This document shows, piece after piece, positions 1 through 10,171 of a DNA stretch of 64,000 bases (the stretch's first letter is position 1; each line of letters begins with the position of its first letter). The notes under the pieces were generated by a model, which worked only from the letters and a program-made list of their open reading frames with translations, did no database searches and was not told the origin of the DNA. The DNA comes from Herbivorax alkaliphila (GTDB lineage Bacteria; Bacillota; Clostridia; Acetivibrionales; Acetivibrionaceae), in assembly GCF_030848475.1 (NCBI RefSeq), contig NZ_JAVDDS010000005.1:1-64000 (forward strand), in the 5' to 3' direction. The translations under genes and the position numbers were made by a program.

Positions 1-2109
1 GTTTCAATCCTTGTTTTAATGGATTTCTTACTGCAACCTAGAACAGATGAACAGGCAAGAATTTTACTATGCGTTTCAATCCTTGTTTTAATGGATTTCT
101 TACTGCAACTTTCTTCTACGATTACCCATGTGGAATCATGGATTTGTTTCAATCCTTGTTTTAATGGATTTCTTACTGCAACTTGCATCTGCTATAGCGT
201 TATTTACTTCATTCAAATTACTTTGTTTCAATCCTTGTTTTAATGGATTTCTTACTGCAACAAAAACTAGATTAATTAATTTAAATCAAAAGGTTAAATG
301 TTTCAATCCTTGTTTTAATGGATTTCTTACTGCAACTACATGGTACAGGTGTTAGACACGCGTACCATGAGACGTTTCAATCCTTGTTTTAATGGATTTC
401 TTACTGCAACTCTTTAGCCCGAACTTGTAAATGTGTTCAACTTCATGTTTCAATCCTTGTTTTAATGGATTTCTTACTGCAACAGTTATTTGAATACCAT
501 TTAACCTGATGTTTCCTCTGTTTCAATCCTTGTTTTAATGGATTTCTTACTGCAACCCATTATTTGATTTATAAATTTTTCATCATCAGAATGTTTCAAT
601 CCTTGTTTTAATGGATTTCTTACTGCAACAAATTGGGGTGGGATTAGTAAATTCGGTAACAAAAAAGTTTCAATCCTTGTTTTAATGGATTTCTTACTGC
701 AACAAAACTTTGTAAATCTAATATCTAACAAATTATTTTGTTTCAATCCTTGTTTTAATGGATTTCTTACTGCAACCTGAAGATTACAATGATGCTATAG
801 ATGACTTAGAGTTTCAATCCTTGTTTTAATGGATTTCTTACTGCAACTTTGCTTTCATGCATACATTATTGTATCATATTTGCGTTTCAATCCTTGTTTT
901 AATGGATTTCTTACTGCAACTTTTTTTGCTGCTTCTGATGGTAGTCCCCAATGTTGTTTCAATCCTTGTTTTAATGGATTTCTTACTGCAACCAGACCAT
1001 TCAATAATTTATCAAGACAGGTTGCTTATGTTTCAATCCTTGTTTTAATGGATTTCTTACTGCAACAAAAGGCAGTAAACTCTATAACTCACTACCTGAA
1101 TGTGTTTCAATCCTTGTTTTAATGGATTTCTTACTGCAACTTCATCTGTTCTAGTGATTATTATTTTGCCACCAAGTTTCAATCCTTGTTTTAATGGATT
1201 TCTTACTGCAACAAGTAAAAACGATTTTGCCGTTCTTCACGTCAACTTGTTTCAATCCTTGTTTTAATGGATTTCTTACTGCAACTTGATTATCTGACTT
1301 GTGACTTGCCTTTTGCCGACATGTTTCAATCCTTGTTTTAATGGATTTCTTACTGCAACACTAAAGTATAGTCGTCATTATTATAATTATAGTATAGTTT
1401 CAATCCTTGTTTTAATGGATTTCTTACTGCAACTCTTCAAAAACAATCACATCTTGGCCTTTATAACCATGTTTCAATCCTTGTTTTAATGGATTTCTTA
1501 CTGCAACAATTTTGAGAATAAACTTTTAAAAAGTTTTGTCATTTTTTGTTTCAATCCTTGTTTTAATGGATTTCTTACTGCAACACGTACCACAGTATTA
1601 TGCAAAAATTTGAATATGTAAGGTTTCAATCCTTGTTTTAATGGATTTCTTACTGCAACTAAATGGGTTTTTAGAATACAAAGAATCATAGTCATTTATG
1701 TTTCAATCCTTGTTTTAATGGATTTCTTACTGCAACATGGACAATAACCACGAAATTACATATAATACATTTTGTTTCAATCCTTGTTTTAATGGATTTC
1801 TTACTGCAACTCGATTCTTCTATCTACTGTTCCGTTTCCATTTTGAACATGTTTCAATCCTTGTTTTAATGGATTTCTTACTGCAACGTATAAGTGAGAA
1901 TTTTAAGAGAGAGTTAGAAGATTGTTTCAATCCTTGTTTTAATGGATTTCTTACTGCAACCAGGTGAGTCTGGATATACAGAAGATTCAGCATTAAGTTT
2001 CAATCCTTGTTTTAATGGATTTCTTACTGCAACTTAGTGTGGGTTCAGTATACAACAAAGGGCCTGAAGGTTGTTTCAATCCTTGTTTTAATGGATTTCT
2101 TACTGCAAC
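1..2109 (-). CRISPR. Type I-B CRISPR array, 29 repeats (leader-proximal end)
   Basis: A 37-bp repeat (plus strand begins GTTTCAATCC and ends TTACTGCAAC) occurs 29 times, at 1, 73, 146, 225, 300, 374, 447, 520, 593, 667, 740, 811, 884, 956, 1030, 1104, 1176, 1249, 1323, 1397, 1471, 1548, 1623, 1700, 1774, 1851, 1924, 1997 and 2073. I saw no base difference between copies. The 28 spacers are 34-42 bp and all differ. On the minus strand the repeat ends in ATTGAAAC, the usual 8-nt 5' handle of type I-B crRNAs. Transcription is therefore right to left, the same direction as the cas genes, and the newest spacers are near 2073. A repeat starts at base 1, so the array continues off the left edge and its true length is unknown. 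Short open frames read through this region are repeat artefacts, not genes. Confidence 0.99.
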
Positions 2110-2372
2110 AGCACTTTGTGACCAAAAGCTTATATATCAAATCTAAAGGCATTTTTGTGACTATATTTTTTTAAGTGTTTTTTATTTAAAAACCTTAAAA
2201 AACTCCATCTTTTTGATGTTTTTGAATCATCAACATAGTGTCCAACCTCACTAATAACAATATTTCAAAGCCTATCCATGCAAAAAATCAAATAATTTTT
2301 CAGCAACATTTTTCCAGTCACTATAAAGCACACTTATAATTTACCATAAGACACCTTAACTTTCAACTAATT
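2110..2372 (-). promoter_or_regulatory. CRISPR leader
   Basis: This AT-rich, non-coding stretch of 263 bp lies between the cas6 stop and the first (minus-strand) repeat, where a leader is expected from the ATTGAAAC repeat polarity. It should hold the array promoter and the spacer-integration signal. I could not pick a single convincing -35/-10 pair; a TATATA-like box lies close to the first repeat. Confidence 0.7.
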
Positions 2373-3044
2373 TTACATAAAACTTCTATCTTTAACCTTT
2401 ACTACTGTTCCAAATCCTCTTGAAACTGATTTCCCAATACCTAGATACTCAGGTATCATAAAATTAGTCATAAACCTTCCCTTAAATCCTATCATTTTTT
2501 TGTTTTTATAGTTAACCTCCACTGGACGTATTTTTATAAACACTTCAATAGGCTTGTCTACCCAACATTCTAGCGACTTTGACATAGATAAAATATTACC
2601 AATTAAAATTTTTTTTAAAAGCCCTGCTCTTTCTTCTTCCTTAAGTTTTAAGTATTTTTCATGGTTATTCTGATTAAGTGCCATCCAAGGAGTTAAAAAT
2701 TCATACTCATTAATTTCTTTGCAACACCCAATTTCCATAGTTTTTAATATATACCCTTTTTCAAGAATACTCATTAACTTATCTTTAATATCTATTTCTT
2801 TTACATCATAAAAAACATCTATTAATATCTTTGAAGCATCATTTATTGCAATAATATTTGGTACTCCTTTTATTGACTTATATTGTATTACAGGATAAGT
2901 ATAATTAAACTTATCTTTTTCTATATGATTGTGAAGTTCCATATAATTAGGAAACTTTTCTGCTAAATATCCTCTTATTTTAGGTATATCTCTACTCTTA
3001 ACCTTGTTGCCTTCCAGCCTGACTGTAAGCAATTTTATATCCAA
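2373..3044 (-). CDS. cas6: CRISPR pre-crRNA endoribonuclease Cas6
   Basis: Cas6 cuts the CRISPR transcript inside each repeat to release mature crRNAs. The C-terminus carries the family's glycine-rich loop (GIGKSVSRGFGTV), and the length (about 223 residues) fits Cas6 of I-B systems. The start is uncertain. A TTG at 3083 would overlap the end of cas3 and give 236 residues. The TTG at 3044, which follows a GGGGGA run and begins directly at the first beta strand (DIKLLTVRLEG), is chosen here. The gene is last in the cas operon, directly before the leader; in many I-B loci cas6 comes first. The catalytic histidine cannot be assigned with certainty by eye. Confidence 0.9.
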   Translation of the reverse strand: MDIKLLTVRLEGNKVKSRDIPKIRGYLAEKFPNYMELHNHIEKDKFNYTYPVIQYKSIKGVPNIIAINDASKILIDVFYDVKEIDIKDKLMSILEKGYILKTMEIGCCKEINEYEFLTPWMALNQNNHEKYLKLKEEERAGLLKKILIGNILSMSKSLECWVDKPIEVFIKIRPVEVNYKNKKMIGFKGRFMTNFMIPEYLGIGKSVSRGFGTVVKVKDRSFM

Positions 3045-3060
3045 TTTTACATTCCCCCCA

Positions 3061-5460
3061 CTAGAAAAAATAGTCTTCTTCAATTTCTCTTTTAAAACCT
3101 GTATCTTTATCGTATGTATTAAAAATCATGTTCTTACTAAATACTGTAATATCTTTTTCGTTTATGTCCATATGCACTTTAACTGCATACTCTGGCAAAC
3201 TTAAAACATATTTGTAAAAATCCTTTTTAATACTATTTAATTTCTTCTTTCTTTCAAATCTGTTTTTGATTTTTTTTATATTTTGGTATTCTCCTAATAT
3301 TTTTTCTGCTTCACCATCTATTTCTACATAAACATCTACTGTTTTAAATTTCTCTTCAATAAGCTCAAAAGCAGATTCATTTTCCCTCTTGTCAAAAGCT
3401 TTAGAATAATTTAAACTATCTATTTCTTTAATAAGTTCATTACTTTCATCTCTACCATGACTTTTCAAACCCTCATAATACTGCTTTGCCAAGTTAAATA
3501 TGTCTCTTTCCTCTATTTTAGACTTATCTTGTAGTACCTTTTTTGTTTCTTCAAGTAAAATGTTATCATAAATATAACTGGCAAAAAGCCTGTCTGAATG
3601 ATTTTCATTAATTAAGCTAACAAGAGTTACTATTCCTTTTTTGCCTCCCCACTCACGATTACATCTACCTGCTGTCTGATTTATACTGTCCATAGGAGCA
3701 AAATCTCTATAAACCCTCTCTATATCAATATCAACTCCTGCTTCAATCATTTGAGTTGAAACTATTATTTTTCTATTTAAGCTCTTTTTAATTTTTTCAA
3801 TTCTATAAAGCCTTTCTTTAGGAATAATATTAGTTGAAAGATAATATATTTCTGCATCCTCTTCAAACTCTTCTTTTAAAAATTTATAAATTTCTATTGA
3901 AGTCTTTATTGTATTTACAACGATTAGAAAATTATCTTTTTTATAGTTACAAATATCTTCATAAAGAATTTCCCTATATTCATCAATTGTCATCGCCTTT
4001 TGTAAATAATTTGTATTGATTATTATTCTGTTTAACATATTAAAGTACTTATTCTTGTTTTTTGCAAGTTCAAATATTTCCTGTTCTTCTTCCGAGAAAA
4101 TCAGTGGCATTGTAGCAGTCATAAAAATAAAATAACAATTTAGATATTTAGACATGCCCTTAAATATCTCTTTCACAAGATTCCAATACCTAAAAGGAAT
4201 GTTTTGTACTTCATCTAATATAATAATTGAGTTTGATATATTGTGAAACTTTTTAAGCTTCCTATTTCTGTTTGTGAATATTGAATGTAGAAGTTGAACA
4301 AATGTACTTACAACAATTTCAGATTCCCAAGAATCAATAAAATGCTCTGATACAGCATGACTATAATTTTCCATAGCATTTTCCACTTCCCATTTATACA
4401 TCTTCTCAGATAAATAATGGTGTTTTATAAGTACATTGCTGTCTTCTGACCTTAAAACCTTTGAAAAAACATCAAAATTTTGCTCAATAATAGATGTAAA
4501 CGGCAAAGTATAAATAATTTTAGGATTATATCCACATTCTTTTATAATCCTTTCCTTAAGCCTTAGTGCAATTTTTAGTACTGCAAGTGTCTTTCCTGCT
4601 CCTGTAGGAAGATTTATAGATAATATTTTTCTATCTAATTCAAGTTTTTCTAAAGCATCTACGACATCACTATATATTTCATTTCTCAGTTTTGCCATTT
4701 CAATATTTTTATTTCTAAGAGTTTCTACATATTTTTCAACACAACTAGAATATAAAGAGGGTCTGTTCATATTTTTTTCAATAAAGGTTTCAATACTCAT
4801 TTTTTCACTGCCATAAATAGCTTCTAGTTTATCTGAAAACACAAGTATTGAAAAGAGATAATTTAATAAAAGATACGTTTCACTTTTCTTTAAATCACTT
4901 ATTTTTTTTCTCATTTTGCGAGAAACCATATATTCAATTTCCTTTGAAAAATCACCAACATCAATATTAAATATATCAAAAGAGATATTAATTTCACTTA
5001 ACAATTTAGAAAATTTTTCTTTATCAATGCTCTTAAACTGTTCAATTAAAAGATTAATATTTTTATCATCTAATTTACTTATATATTCGGTAAAATCTTG
5101 TAATTCTCCATGATGTTTTGAAACCAGAATATATGACAAAAAAGAAAACCTCTCATCCTTCATAATTGAATTTGTTATTATAAAAGATAATACTCCGGAT
5201 AAAAGACCATGTCTTTTTCTTTCATCATTTTGAAGTTTTTTCAAAACCGTCTCATCTTCGACACTTCTAATATACTTTTGAAAAAACGGCGTGGCCTTTC
5301 CTAAGTCATGTGTTAAAAGATTTATTCTGTTTAATACCTTTATGTTTTCTATGGAATAGCTATCAAAATTTATTTTTTGGCTATTTAAAATGCTTTCTCC
5401 TATTAAAAACACATTTGAAAGGTGAACCTCAAGTCGTTTATCCGGATGTGAAAGTAACAT
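3061..5460 (-). CDS. cas3: CRISPR-associated helicase-nuclease Cas3 (HD fused)
   Basis: This is the effector nuclease-helicase recruited by Cascade to unwind and degrade target DNA. At 799 residues it is a complete single-chain Cas3. The N-terminal HD nuclease has the His51-Asp52 pair (THDLGK) and further metal-site histidines (RHG, KHHGEL). The SF2 helicase follows with Walker A LPTGAGKT (about residue 287), DEVQ box (about 415), FMTATMP, the VSTQMIEAGVDID motif and QTAGRCNRE (about 597). A ribosome site AGAGGTG precedes the ATG. It lies 10 bp after cas5 and just upstream of cas6, in one operon. No damaging change is visible, so interference should be functional. Confidence 0.97.
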   Translation of the reverse strand: MLLSHPDKRLEVHLSNVFLIGESILNSQKINFDSYSIENIKVLNRINLLTHDLGKATPFFQKYIRSVEDETVLKKLQNDERKRHGLLSGVLSFIITNSIMKDERFSFLSYILVSKHHGELQDFTEYISKLDDKNINLLIEQFKSIDKEKFSKLLSEINISFDIFNIDVGDFSKEIEYMVSRKMRKKISDLKKSETYLLLNYLFSILVFSDKLEAIYGSEKMSIETFIEKNMNRPSLYSSCVEKYVETLRNKNIEMAKLRNEIYSDVVDALEKLELDRKILSINLPTGAGKTLAVLKIALRLKERIIKECGYNPKIIYTLPFTSIIEQNFDVFSKVLRSEDSNVLIKHHYLSEKMYKWEVENAMENYSHAVSEHFIDSWESEIVVSTFVQLLHSIFTNRNRKLKKFHNISNSIIILDEVQNIPFRYWNLVKEIFKGMSKYLNCYFIFMTATMPLIFSEEEQEIFELAKNKNKYFNMLNRIIINTNYLQKAMTIDEYREILYEDICNYKKDNFLIVVNTIKTSIEIYKFLKEEFEEDAEIYYLSTNIIPKERLYRIEKIKKSLNRKIIVSTQMIEAGVDIDIERVYRDFAPMDSINQTAGRCNREWGGKKGIVTLVSLINENHSDRLFASYIYDNILLEETKKVLQDKSKIEERDIFNLAKQYYEGLKSHGRDESNELIKEIDSLNYSKAFDKRENESAFELIEEKFKTVDVYVEIDGEAEKILGEYQNIKKIKNRFERKKKLNSIKKDFYKYVLSLPEYAVKVHMDINEKDITVFSKNMIFNTYDKDTGFKREIEEDYFF

Positions 5461-5470
5461 AAAACACCTC

Positions 5471-6178
5471 TTAAATTATAGTTATATTTTCATTCGAAAA
5501 ACTAATATAGCTTTTAATACATGCTTTTATTTCTTTACTGTTTCTTTCAAACAGTACTTCACCATATTCCTTTACATGTCTAGTTTCATCCATTTCTAAG
5601 GGAATTGTTTCTGTAAAATATTCCTTTCCATCTTCAAAAACGATGTCTCCCTTATTAATTCCTGTTAGTGGCAGAATACTTGAAATTTCTACAAATTCAT
5701 TGTTATCTGTTACCTCGTCCCCTTGAAATTCTCCAACAAATTTATAATTAGCAAGATTCTCACTTAGACCCATGCTTATGGTATATACGCTATTGTGATT
5801 TTTAAGTACATCTTTTAGCTTATCATAGATTTTTTCATCTTCATGTGAAAAATATATCCTGTAACATGAATCTTTTAAGTACTCTACTTTTATCTGAGAT
5901 CTCTCATGTATCTTTGTAAGGGATTTCTTTGTATTAATAAAATTTTCACTTATCCTTACTTTCTTTATAGGATTTTTTATACAAACACCTATCTTTGCCT
6001 TTTTCTTTGTAAAATGTTTGCAGTATTCATTTTTATCTAATCCAATCATAGCAGCTATTATTCCTGTAATAGCTGTTCTTGTCGGAACTGAATATGTAAG
6101 GGGAGATGTAGTAGTATATGGTTTTTTAAAATGACCATATAAAGACCATATATCAAAAGCCAAGTATTTTTCAATCAT
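5471..6178 (-). CDS. cas5: Cascade subunit Cas5 (type I-B)
   Basis: Cas5 caps the 5' handle of the crRNA in the Cascade complex. The N-terminal RAMP segment (LAFDIWSLYGHFKKP, then TTTSPLTYSVPTRTAITGII) is the typical Cas5 signature, and 235 residues is normal for I-B Cas5. The ATG has a GGGAGG ribosome site. The gene sits between cas7 (15 bp gap) and cas3 (10 bp gap). Cas6 is encoded separately, so this Cas5 need not process crRNA. Confidence 0.93.
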   Translation of the reverse strand: MIEKYLAFDIWSLYGHFKKPYTTTSPLTYSVPTRTAITGIIAAMIGLDKNEYCKHFTKKKAKIGVCIKNPIKKVRISENFINTKKSLTKIHERSQIKVEYLKDSCYRIYFSHEDEKIYDKLKDVLKNHNSVYTISMGLSENLANYKFVGEFQGDEVTDNNEFVEISSILPLTGINKGDIVFEDGKEYFTETIPLEMDETRHVKEYGEVLFERNSKEIKACIKSYISFSNENITII

Positions 6179-6193
6179 TTGCCTCCCTCTCTC

Positions 6194-7111
6194 TTAAAAA
6201 GATTTCTCTTCAAAATTCAACTCTCTGACATCTTGCAGTAATATTTTCTCATCTTTATACTTTAAATTTAGGTTTTTATCACAAATAAATATAATTTTTT
6301 CTATATTGTTTTTATTTTCAATTAATGTATCGATTAAATCATCCACTTTAATATAAAAATCTTTGTAGGATCTTATTTTTTCTTCCTCTGTATTTGGTAC
6401 AAGTTCTATTTTTCTTTGCAAATCTCCCATAAAGAAATTATTGCTTTCCTTATACACCACTCTCACCAAAAGCCTTGGCATATGTCCCATTTTAGAACGA
6501 GTGATAAGATTTTTTGTTCCATTCCATATTGCCTCATCTAACATCAATATATCATCATCAGAAAGTTTTGTATCTTTTGCAGCATTTTCATTAATTATTC
6601 CATGAAAACCAATCAAGGAATATGGGATTATATACTCTTCACGAAAAGTTTTTTGAGACTTTCCCTCTCCAGAAGCAAACGCACCTGTCCCTTTAATGTG
6701 CTTTAACTCTACCCTGTTTAATGACCTTCCCATGTTAAACTGTACAGGTCCTGTAAATGTTATAGAAGCTTTGTTTAAAGGTATAACTCCTCCAAATAAT
6801 CTTATGTCTATTGCTTTTTCTAACACAGTATCAAGATTTTCATTAAAATCTTTAGCTCTAGCCTTTCCGTCTTTTAGTCCACCTTTTTCAGCTTTTAACT
6901 CTCTTACAAAAATATCTTTTCCATCAGTTCCGTCATAACCTTTAAAATTATACATATAGTCTCTTATTGTTCTTTTTAATCTTACATCTGTAACAATGTT
7001 AATACTCGCTTCTTCATCTATCCTAGGTTTGTTTTCATCAAGTGGATCTCCATTAGGATTTGCATCTGTTACATCATATAAAAAAAGTACTTCCTGCCTA
7101 TTTTTTATCAT
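6194..7111 (-). CDS. cas7: Cascade backbone subunit Cas7 (Csh2 family)
   Basis: Cas7 polymerises along the crRNA to form the Cascade backbone. The N-terminus (VLFLYDVTDANPNGDPLDENKPR) and the following basic helix (VRLKRTIRDYM) are characteristic of the Csh2-type Cas7 of subtype I-B. Its length of 305 residues is normal. The start codon overlaps the cas8 stop by 4 bp, so the two are probably translationally coupled. Confidence 0.95.
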   Translation of the reverse strand: MIKNRQEVLFLYDVTDANPNGDPLDENKPRIDEEASINIVTDVRLKRTIRDYMYNFKGYDGTDGKDIFVRELKAEKGGLKDGKARAKDFNENLDTVLEKAIDIRLFGGVIPLNKASITFTGPVQFNMGRSLNRVELKHIKGTGAFASGEGKSQKTFREEYIIPYSLIGFHGIINENAAKDTKLSDDDILMLDEAIWNGTKNLITRSKMGHMPRLLVRVVYKESNNFFMGDLQRKIELVPNTEEEKIRSYKDFYIKVDDLIDTLIENKNNIEKIIFICDKNLNLKYKDEKILLQDVRELNFEEKSF

Positions 7112-8943
7112 TCTTCTTCCTCCTCACTTTTCTTTTTAAAATGCTTTGCTAAAGTCATACCCAGTACAAAGTAAAAACTAATATCATCATTAGAAACACT
7201 TTTGTCTTCTCCAAGCATATACATTCCTATTAAGTGCTCTAATTCAGCGTAATAGTTCTTTTCATACTCATTGAGCTTGTTGATTGCCTCTGTAAATATT
7301 CTCTTCAATAGTTGTCTGTTTAATTTAAGACCGTTTAACCTGCTGTAAAAAGGTTTACTGCCTCTTTCTCTGTACTGTACGTTCAAAAGATTTTCAACCA
7401 ATACTCCTGTTAAAAATACTGCTCTTTTATAATCTGAATCAAATACATCTTTATAGCTTTCATTTTCAAAAAAATCCAGATATTTTTTGTTTTTTTCTGT
7501 CTTCTCCACCATTATTCTTTTCACCCCTTTCCTTTTGTCATTAAACAAACTCAATTTATTAATAAACATTATATTCATAAGTGCGTAAAGCACAGGAGTT
7601 CCTAAATATCCATCATTTGAAAAAATAACTCTTGTTTTAGAAATCATTCTGCCTAAAAGAAATTTATAGCTTATCTTTTTATATGTAAATACGTTATTTA
7701 AAATTTCTAAAAAGTTTTTGTCAAAGTCACCTTCCATTGAATTATTAGGAAAGAAATATCTTAATTTTTCAAATGTAAATTTCATATCATAAAATGTCTT
7801 TTCTTTTCCGGGAAGATTTCTAAATAAATTTATATCTTCTACTTCATCTTTAATTCTCAATATATGTTTTACCTTGCTAGGTACTATGTCTTCTATGTAT
7901 AATAATATTTTAAATACAGAACCTGATTGTTCTTCTTTATATATTAACATGTTATAGTTTAAATAATTTTTGCTATCTTTCATCACTTCAAGAAAATTTC
8001 TCTCACTTGCTAAAAGATTTTTCTTAGCTTTGTCTTTTGTTGAAAACTTTTTGTCTTTTTCAAACTCATTCAAAATATCTGTAAATTCTTCCTCATCTTC
8101 TTTATCTCTTATAACAGTTTTTGGTATTATAAAATAATTAAAGCCTGAAAATTTAGATGAAAGGTTTTGTCTAACATATTTTTTCCCTTGATTAAGTTTT
8201 TGTGCACACTCTCCACACACAGGATAATTTCTCCAAGCTTTTTCCTGTTTAAATCCTCCTGTAACAAACCCAATTTTATCAACAGTATACGAATTAAAGG
8301 TATTTACAAACCCAAAAACTTCAGATTGGTTTTTGCAATAATAGCAAATACCATTTCCTTTTGAAACCTTTCCATACTTGTTGTAATATTGCTCGTTTAA
8401 AATTCTGCCCAAATAGTTTTTTACCATTTGAAAGTCACCTAAATAATTTTCTATTCCATTTTTTATAGTGACAATTGTGATTATAAAAGACTCACCTTTT
8501 TTAAGAGAGATTGATTTAATTTTTTCATCTAAATTTGATTTGATTTCTTCTTCATTAGAAACTACATAGTCATAAATATTTTTAAAAATTGTTTTTTCTT
8601 CATCTTGTCCATCTGTATTTGCAACTAAATTCTTTATTGAAGTACTTATTTTGCTAAGTGTCCTTTCAATATTTGTATATTTTGATGTAGGAGTTATATC
8701 TCCGCCTCTTGGTGAACCTTTTTTATAGGCATATTTGCTAATTTTATTAAGGTCAAATTCTTCATATTCTATGCCCCTGTAAATAAGTTCTTCACCTTCT
8801 TCAAAAGTTATTTTTAGCACATGATTATAGCTTCCCTTTTCATTTGGATTTTCAATAACCTCAAGATATGGATTAGTTTCTGCGTCTCTATTTTGAGTTA
8901 CATAATCCCCCAGTTGTAAAAGACCTGCAAGCATCCAAGGCAC
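7108..8943 (-). CDS. cas8b: Cascade large subunit Cas8b (Csh1/TM1802 family)
   Basis: This is the large Cascade subunit, which recognises the PAM and target DNA. The protein is 611 residues. It has the paired zinc-ribbon-like cysteines of this family, CYYC (about residue 199) and CGEC (about 243), within the conserved segment ending GGFKQEKAWRNYPVC. It is the first gene of the effector operon. An AAGGTG ribosome site precedes the ATG, and a good promoter lies about 50 bp upstream. It ends with a 4-bp overlap into cas7. Confidence 0.93.
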   Translation of the reverse strand: MPWMLAGLLQLGDYVTQNRDAETNPYLEVIENPNEKGSYNHVLKITFEEGEELIYRGIEYEEFDLNKISKYAYKKGSPRGGDITPTSKYTNIERTLSKISTSIKNLVANTDGQDEEKTIFKNIYDYVVSNEEEIKSNLDEKIKSISLKKGESFIITIVTIKNGIENYLGDFQMVKNYLGRILNEQYYNKYGKVSKGNGICYYCKNQSEVFGFVNTFNSYTVDKIGFVTGGFKQEKAWRNYPVCGECAQKLNQGKKYVRQNLSSKFSGFNYFIIPKTVIRDKEDEEEFTDILNEFEKDKKFSTKDKAKKNLLASERNFLEVMKDSKNYLNYNMLIYKEEQSGSVFKILLYIEDIVPSKVKHILRIKDEVEDINLFRNLPGKEKTFYDMKFTFEKLRYFFPNNSMEGDFDKNFLEILNNVFTYKKISYKFLLGRMISKTRVIFSNDGYLGTPVLYALMNIMFINKLSLFNDKRKGVKRIMVEKTEKNKKYLDFFENESYKDVFDSDYKRAVFLTGVLVENLLNVQYRERGSKPFYSRLNGLKLNRQLLKRIFTEAINKLNEYEKNYYAELEHLIGMYMLGEDKSVSNDDISFYFVLGMTLAKHFKKKSEEEEE

Positions 8944-8990
8944 CTTCTTTCTGAAATTAAATTAAAACGCTCGAAATGTTATTGATTACA

Positions 8991-9018
8991 ATTATACCAC
9001 ATTAATCTAAATAATCAA
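8991..9018 (-). promoter_or_regulatory. Promoter of the cas operon
   Basis: On the minus strand, TTGATT (9013-9018) and an extended -10, TGG-TATAAT (8991-8996), are 16 bp apart. This sits 48 bp upstream of the cas8b start, facing the operon. Confidence 0.75.
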
Positions 9019-9056
9019 TGCTTACATTAGGGTAGATGTATTTAAAAAGAGTGAGT

Positions 9057-9084
9057 AAAAATTATCTGCCCCCATTGGGGGCAG
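9057..9084 (-). terminator. Rho-independent terminator after fic
   Basis: The perfect GC-rich hairpin CTGCCCCCA/TGGGGGCAG (9066-9084) is followed on the minus strand by ATAATTTTT. It lies 20 bp after the fic stop and separates fic from the cas promoter. Confidence 0.85.
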
Positions 9085-9104
9085 GTTTTATACGTGTATA
9101 ACTT

Positions 9105-10160
9105 CTATTTTTCTATGTTCCGTATATAAGCTGTATTCTTTCCAGCTCCTACTTTAATGATATAGTTTTCTTTTACAAGTTCCCTTAATGTGACTTCTGC
9201 AGTAGAGGTGCTTATATCAGGGAAACGCTCAAGAATCATTTTTTTAGATAATCTTTCTAAGGAATTATCAAACAACTTACGTATCCTCTCTGGCTTTGTC
9301 AGATTTTTATCATGAATTAATTCTACACGACTTGAAAACTCTTTATAAGCGCTAAGGATAACTCCCAACAAATATTTCACAAAAGGATAGTAACTATTCT
9401 CTTCTTCGTGCCATCCAATTGAGCTGTTCTGTAGAGATTCATAATACGCTTTTTTTGTTTTCTCAATAATCATCTCTATACTAAGATACTTTCCTACAAT
9501 ATATCCAGATCGATACAACAGTAATAGCGTAAGCAATCTACTCATTCGACCATTCCCATCATTAAATGGGTGTATACAGAGAAAGTCTAAAATAAACATG
9601 GGAATCAGTAGCAAAGGATCATATTTTTCCGCAGCTATTGCATCTATAAATGTCTCAGTTAATCGCTCCATAGCCTCTGGCGTTTCAAAAACCGACGTAG
9701 GTTTAAATCTAACTCTACTCGTTCCACTCGTATCCGTCTCAGCTATAACATTATCAGCGTTCTTAAACCGCCCCCCTGAAGCTTTTGGGCTAAAGAAATA
9801 GAGGTCTCTATGCAATTGAAGAATAACGTTCGTGCGTGGCTGTATATAATCATAGTTTTCATGAATTATTGCCAAAACTTCCCTATATCCTGATATTTCT
9901 CTTTCTGAGCGATTCTTAGGTTCAGCTTTTTCTTTCATCAAAGCGTCTAATCTTTCATCAGAAGTATATATTCCTTCTATACGGTTTGACGCCCCTGTAC
10001 TTTGAATTCTTGCCACCTCTAGCATTGATTCTAAAACATCGGATCTTGCTTCAATAAATAAATCTTGCTTTCCTTTAAATTCATGAATGGCTGACACTAA
10101 ATTCATCAGTTCATAACTTATTAATTCATCAGGAATTTTACGATAATCAAAACTACGCAC
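9105..10160 (-). CDS. Fic-family AMP-transferase with N-terminal inhibitory helix and C-terminal wHTH
   Basis: Fic enzymes transfer AMP from ATP to Ser/Thr/Tyr of proteins. The core motif HPFNDGNGRMSR (about residue 197) is intact, and the SNRIEG helix upstream (about 57) is the autoinhibitory motif of class II Fic proteins. The C-terminus (KKMILERFPDISTSTAEVTLREL) is a winged-helix DNA-binding domain. The longer frame from GTG at 10199 is unlikely. AAAGGAG followed 6 bp later by GTG at 10160 gives the preferred 351-residue protein and frees the upstream repeats to be promoter DNA. It is a single gene with its own promoter and terminator, and no antitoxin-like partner is visible. The target is unknown. 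Confidence 0.92.
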   Translation of the reverse strand: MRSFDYRKIPDELISYELMNLVSAIHEFKGKQDLFIEARSDVLESMLEVARIQSTGASNRIEGIYTSDERLDALMKEKAEPKNRSEREISGYREVLAIIHENYDYIQPRTNVILQLHRDLYFFSPKASGGRFKNADNVIAETDTSGTSRVRFKPTSVFETPEAMERLTETFIDAIAAEKYDPLLLIPMFILDFLCIHPFNDGNGRMSRLLTLLLLYRSGYIVGKYLSIEMIIEKTKKAYYESLQNSSIGWHEEENSYYPFVKYLLGVILSAYKEFSSRVELIHDKNLTKPERIRKLFDNSLERLSKKMILERFPDISTSTAEVTLRELVKENYIIKVGAGKNTAYIRNIEK

Positions 10161-10171
10161 AACAGGCTCCT

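Noticed and set aside
19-1967. Many short open frames across the repeat array on both strands
   Set aside because: They are translations of the CRISPR repeat and spacers and have no independent coding support.
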